A stretch of DNA of 8,731 nt from JBDRLU01 sp043812795 (lineage in GTDB: Bacteria > Chloroflexota > Dehalococcoidia > Dehalococcoidales > UBA2162), in contig JBDRLU010000051.1 in assembly GCA_043812795.1 (NCBI GenBank), forward strand, positions 1-8,731, read 5' to 3'. Each line of letters starts with the position of its first letter. Position 1 is the first letter of the stretch. A program made the translations under genes and the position numbers. This document shows, piece after piece, positions 6,735-8,731 of the stretch. Under the pieces are notes generated by a model, which saw only the letters and a program-made list of their open reading frames with translations, had not been told where the DNA came from and did not search any database.

Positions 6735-7019
6735 ACAGATAACATCGCAGGTTGCAGTCAGTCGATTGTGAATTCGTCTAGCCAACAATCAGCTGATTGG
6801 CTGGCAAGAGTAACTAAATCCCCTCGACCGGGCAGCGATAGGAACCTGCCCGTTCCTCTCAATCATCATCGCTCATGTTTCGTTGCGGTCTTCTTGTGTC
6901 GGACAATCATAACGAGTAACTGCTCCGACATCGACGCTGCGACGACAATTCCGGTAAAGTAATTCAACCGCTATCTAGTGCTCCTGCCTTTGGACGGGTG
7001 GGCTGTGTTGTGGGTAATC

Positions 7020-7048
7020 TTGACAAGAGCCACTCCAGATATTATCAT
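7020..7048 (+). promoter_or_regulatory. Sigma-70-type promoter of the DUF134/NifX-like operon
   Basis: A perfect -35 TTGACA (7020-7025) is followed, after exactly 17 bp, by TATCAT (7043-7048), five of six matches to the -10 consensus. Transcription would start near 7054-7056, inside the palindrome at 7050-7071, giving a leader of only about 30 nt before ATG 7084. This is the clearest promoter in the window. Confidence 0.65.
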
Positions 7049-7049
7049 T

Positions 7050-7071
7050 ATTATGAGCGTATGCTCATAAT
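7050..7071. promoter_or_regulatory. Perfect inverted repeat overlapping the predicted start site, probable operator
   Basis: Arms ATTATGAGC and GCTCATAAT are perfect complements flanking GTAT, a dyad of 22 bp. It begins one base after the -10 and ends just before the AGGAG ribosome site at 7074-7078. A repressor bound here would block initiation. A hairpin in the RNA is also possible but would be AT-rich and weak. The adjacent gene encodes a DUF134 helix-turn-helix protein, so autoregulation is the simplest reading (inference). Confidence 0.6.
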
Positions 7072-7083
7072 TTAGGAGTGAAA

Positions 7084-7554
7084 ATGGCTAGACCTTTTAA
7101 GTGCCGCCGAGTTGCCTTTATGCCGGGTGTAACCTATTTTAAGCCTGCCGGTATACCACTACGGTCTCTCGAAGAAGCCCGACTCACCGTGGAAGAAGCT
7201 GAAGCGATACGTCTCAAAGACCTGGAGGGTTTGGAGCAGGAGGAAGGGGCGGAGAAGATGGATGTTTCCCGCCCTACTTTTCAGAGGATACTTGCGTCAG
7301 CACGGCGGAAAATAGCTGATGCTTTGCTTAATGGCAAGGCAATGAGAATAGAGGGTGGAAACTTCGAAATTTCGCCACGCCGCTTTCGCTGTGCCAACAG
7401 CCACGAATGGGAGGTTCCTTCTGAGGCTGTGGCTGGAGCGACTCCTCAGCTTTGTCCTGTTTGTGACGCGCCGGCTATTGAGCCATTCTGGAGGGTGGGC
7501 TTCGGATACCGCGGTAAAGGAAGGGGCTGGCATCGGGGAAGACATACGGGCTAG
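7084..7554 (+). CDS. DUF134 family helix-turn-helix regulator with C-terminal zinc-binding region
   Basis: A 156-residue protein from ATG 7084. An in-frame GTG at 7078 overlaps the AGGAG ribosome site and is rejected as the start. The N-terminal 95 residues match DUF134 closely: ARPFKCRRVAFMPGVTYFKPAG, LTVEEAEAIRLKDLEGLEQEEGAEKM (35-60) and VSRPTFQRILASARRKIADAL (61-81). The last part is a sigma-70 region 4-like HTH with recognition helix VSRPTFQRIL. The C-terminal part adds C103...H108...C124-x2-C127, a likely zinc or redox site, and ends in a Gly/Arg/His-rich tail (GYRGKGRGWHRGRHTG). DUF134 genes are often next to PF02579 NifX-like genes, as here. Probable role: metal- or redox-sensing regulator of the operon it heads, acting on the palindrome just upstream. 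Ligand and sign of regulation are unknown. Confidence 0.92.
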   Translation: MARPFKCRRVAFMPGVTYFKPAGIPLRSLEEARLTVEEAEAIRLKDLEGLEQEEGAEKMDVSRPTFQRILASARRKIADALLNGKAMRIEGGNFEISPRRFRCANSHEWEVPSEAVAGATPQLCPVCDAPAIEPFWRVGFGYRGKGRGWHRGRHTG

Positions 7555-7592
7555 CGCCAGTTTAGACAAGACTAAATGAAGGAGGTGGAAAA

Positions 7593-7859
7593 ATGTATTA
7601 CGGATATGGAAGAGGACTTGGCTTCCGAGGAAGCTCTCCGCCTTGGCCTTACGTGGGCCGAGGGAGAGGTGGGTTGCCTCGTTGCCGTTATCCCGGGCTG
7701 TCGAGAATAACAGCTCCCTATACTGCTCCAGCGTCAATACAGGAGGAAGAGCTGGGCTTCCTCAAGAATCAGGCCGAAGGAACGAAACGACAGCTTGAGG
7801 CCATTGAGCGCCGCATCCAGGAACTTGAAAAAGTAAAGAGCGCTGCAGATAAAGAGTGA
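7593..7859 (+). CDS. DUF5320-like small Gly-rich / coiled-coil protein
   Basis: An 88-residue protein with a strong AAGGAGGTGG ribosome site 5 bp before ATG 7593. The N-terminal half is low-complexity and rich in Gly, Tyr, Arg and Pro (MYYGYGRGLGFRG, VGRGRGGLPRCRYPG). The C-terminal half (about 49-84) is a charged amphipathic helix with heptad character (EEELGFLKNQAEGTKRQLEAIERRIQELE), likely a dimeric coiled coil. This layout is that of DUF5320-type proteins commonly found beside NifX-like genes; their biochemical role is unknown to me. There is one cysteine (Cys31). The gene follows the DUF134 stop by 38 bp and precedes the NifX-like start by 3 bp, so coupling with the latter is likely. It may act as a scaffold or partner of the NifX-like protein (inference). 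Confidence 0.8.
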   Translation: MYYGYGRGLGFRGSSPPWPYVGRGRGGLPRCRYPGLSRITAPYTAPASIQEEELGFLKNQAEGTKRQLEAIERRIQELEKVKSAADKE

Positions 7860-7862
7860 ATC

Positions 7863-8264
7863 ATGAAGATTGCAATTACGGCGATGGCGGCTAGTCTGGA
7901 TGCCGATATAGACCCACGCTTCGGGCGATGCCGGTATTTTATCGTGGCCGACCCGGACACAATGGAGTTTGAGGCGTTAGAGAACTCCGGAACCATGGCG
8001 GGTGGGGGAGCGGGAGTCTCCACTGCCCAGACTATTGCCGAGAAAGGTGTAGAAGTAGTACTTACAGGCAATTGCGGCCCCAATGCCTATCAGGTGTTGG
8101 AGGCTGCTGGTATCAAGGTTGTGACTGGAGTGTCGGGCAAAGTGCAGAATGCCATCCAGAATTACAAATCAGGTAAGCTCAAAGCTATCCCTCAGCCCAA
8201 TGTTGCTGAGCATTTTGGTATGGGTAGAGGGATGGGTCGTGGCAGAGACATAGGGCGGAGATAA
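7863..8264 (+). CDS. NifX/NifB-type dinitrogenase iron-molybdenum cofactor-binding domain protein (PF02579)
   Basis: A 133-residue single-domain protein of the NifX/NafY/MTH1175 type. Family landmarks are MKIAITA at the N-terminus, DPRFGRCRYF (17-26), GGGAGVSTAQTIAEKGVEVVLTGNCGPNA (47-75) and LEAAGIKVVTGVSGKVQNAI (79-98). Cys23 and Cys71 are candidate metal ligands. Members bind Fe-S or Fe-Mo type clusters or precursors; many, including the orange-protein group, occur in organisms or loci without nitrogenase, and no nif gene is visible here. The C-terminus ends in a Gly/Met/Arg-rich tail, GMGRGMGRGRDIGRR (119-133), outside the domain. The start ATG lies 3 bp after the preceding stop with no strong site of its own (AAAGAGTGAATC), so translation is probably coupled to the DUF5320-like gene. 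Confidence 0.92.
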   Translation: MKIAITAMAASLDADIDPRFGRCRYFIVADPDTMEFEALENSGTMAGGGAGVSTAQTIAEKGVEVVLTGNCGPNAYQVLEAAGIKVVTGVSGKVQNAIQNYKSGKLKAIPQPNVAEHFGMGRGMGRGRDIGRR

Positions 8265-8291
8265 AGGCTAAATTTCTTTGGAGGTGTAACT

Positions 8292-8489
8292 ATGCCCAGA
8301 GGGGATGGTTCCGGGCCACCAACCGGGGTCGGTCAAAGAGGTGGCCGGATGAGAGGTAACCAACGCGGAGTCGGCCCCGGTGGCAATTGTGTTTGTCCTG
8401 TTTGCGGAGAAAAGGTACCTCACCAACAGGGAACGCCGTGTTACGCTGTGAGTTGCCCCAAGTGCGGTACCAGAATGGTACGGGAATAA
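8292..8489 (+). CDS. Small Cys-rich zinc-ribbon protein with Gly/Arg-rich N-terminus
   Basis: A 65-residue protein with GGAGG 7 bp before ATG 8292. The first 31 residues are low-complexity Gly/Arg/Pro (GQRGGRMRGNQRGVGPGG). The rest is a compact zinc ribbon or rubredoxin-like unit: C33, C35-x2-C38, then VPHQQGTPC (42-50), then C55-x2-C58 and KCGTRMVRE. Two CxxC knuckles would bind one zinc or iron, and Cys33 and Cys50 are additional. Ribbons with a VPH..G.PC spacer are frequent next to NifX-like genes. It lies 27 bp after the NifX-like stop in the same run. Function is not established; metal delivery or protein interaction with the neighbouring metal-binding protein is a reasonable inference. 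Confidence 0.82.
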   Translation: MPRGDGSGPPTGVGQRGGRMRGNQRGVGPGGNCVCPVCGEKVPHQQGTPCYAVSCPKCGTRMVRE

Positions 8490-8522
8490 AAAGAACCTGT
8501 GATTATCGTAAGGAGGACAAGT

Positions 8523-8582
8523 ATGTTGCTCATGCCAGCTTTTAAAACCTTGAGAAGCAGGGAGATTCCTATCGAGAATTAA
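8523..8582 (+). CDS. 19-codon mini-ORF with strong ribosome site (possible leader peptide)
   Basis: TAAGGAGG (8509-8516) stands 6 bp before ATG 8523, the best ribosome site in this part of the window, yet the frame ends after 19 residues (MLLMPAFKTLRSREIPIEN). Its TAA (8580-8582) shares a base with the ATG at 8582, which opens the membrane-protein frame. It may be a leader peptide that couples or attenuates translation of the next gene, or the decayed start of a lost gene. No homologue is recognised. Confidence 0.4.
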   Translation: MLLMPAFKTLRSREIPIEN

Positions 8583-8653
8583 TGAGTGGAACCCCCAAGA
8601 TGAAGGATAGGAATGCTAAAGTTGTAACTACGAAAGAAAGGGGGCAATTGGAC

Positions 8654-8731
8654 ATGGAAATCTTAAGGTGGAAGACTAGAATCGCCGTACTATGGGTCTT
8701 TATGGCAGTGGCTATGTCAGCCCATAGCATA
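8654..8731 (+). CDS. N-terminus of a membrane protein (cut by right edge)
   Basis: The frame is open from ATG 8582 to the right edge. I prefer ATG 8654 because a G-rich AAAGGGGG ribosome site (8637-8644) lies 9 bp upstream. ATG 8582 has no visible site but overlaps the mini-ORF stop, so coupling could still use it and would add 24 polar residues. The 26 residues seen from 8654 start MEILRWKTRIAVLWVFMAVA and continue MSAHSI: a basic start followed by a hydrophobic segment (residues 9-21) that looks like a first transmembrane helix or signal anchor. The family cannot be named from this fragment. Its position after the NifX-like and zinc-ribbon genes suggests, without proving, a membrane component of the same operon. 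Confidence 0.6.
   Translation, partial: MEILRWKTRIAVLWVFMAVAMSAHSI

Larger units (their letters stand above)
6735..7083. other. Intergenic region upstream of the DUF134 operon
   Basis: A stretch of 349 bp with no supported gene. A short frame beginning at GTG 6768 lacks a ribosome site and family resemblance. Near the methyltransferase end is a perfect 14-bp palindrome, CAATCAGCTGATTG (6786-6799), overlapped by a competing stem AGCCAA/TTGGCT (6780-6785/6797-6802). A weaker stem CGGGCA/TGCCCG (6829-6834/6847-6852) follows. None has a T-run. The last 65 bp hold the promoter, operator-like palindrome and ribosome site of the DUF134 gene. Confidence 0.6.

Noticed and set aside
6768..6962. 64-codon plus-strand frame starting at GTG in the intergenic gap
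   Set aside because: No Shine-Dalgarno, no domain, and composition unlike the neighbouring proteins.
7078..7083. GTG 7078 as start of the DUF134 gene
   Set aside because: The GTG overlaps the AGGAG ribosome site, and DUF134 proteins typically begin at the Met equivalent to ATG 7084.
7297..7737. 146-codon minus-strand frame opposite the DUF134 and DUF5320-like genes
   Set aside because: It is antisense to two strongly supported genes with good ribosome sites.

Overview
The window looks like a chromosomal segment from an anaerobic bacterium. GC content is intermediate and Shine-Dalgarno sites are mostly strong. Thiolase/DUF35, type III CoA-transferase, MmgE/PrpD and DUF134/NifX-like genes together recall sediment Dehalococcoidia (Chloroflexota) or Desulfobacterota. 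That placement is an inference from gene content; there is no rRNA or other marker gene here. I saw no tRNA, rRNA, CRISPR array, IS element or phage gene.

Left half (1-4753, all minus strand): a catabolic acyl-CoA block. In transcription order it holds a type III (CaiB/BaiF) CoA-transferase, a 479-bp gap with two strong hairpins and a possible relic mini-ORF, an MmgE/PrpD-family protein, a DUF35 zinc-ribbon/OB protein, and an SCPx-type thiolase that runs off the left edge. The DUF35 and thiolase genes are 12 bp apart and almost certainly make one complex. Together the genes would activate a carboxylic acid to its CoA ester, dehydrate, decarboxylate or epimerise a related acid, and cleave a 3-ketoacyl-CoA thiolytically. 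The substrate cannot be read from the sequence.

Middle (4754-6734, plus strand): after a divergent intergenic region come two class I SAM-dependent methyltransferases. The second is unusual: a complete N-terminal RRM-type RNA-binding domain is fused in frame to a Rossmann methyltransferase.

Right part (6735-8731, plus strand): a 349-bp gap ends in a good sigma-70-type promoter whose start region is covered by a perfect inverted repeat. It drives a compact run of small genes: a DUF134 HTH/zinc regulator, a DUF5320-like coiled-coil protein, a NifX/NifB-type (PF02579) metal-cofactor-binding protein, a Cys-rich zinc-ribbon mini-protein, a 19-codon ORF with a near-perfect Shine-Dalgarno, and the start of a membrane protein cut by the right edge. 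Four consecutive, otherwise unrelated products carry Gly/Arg-rich low-complexity segments. With the autoregulation-style palindrome, this makes the run the most system-like part of the window. The RRM-methyltransferase is the most unusual single protein.
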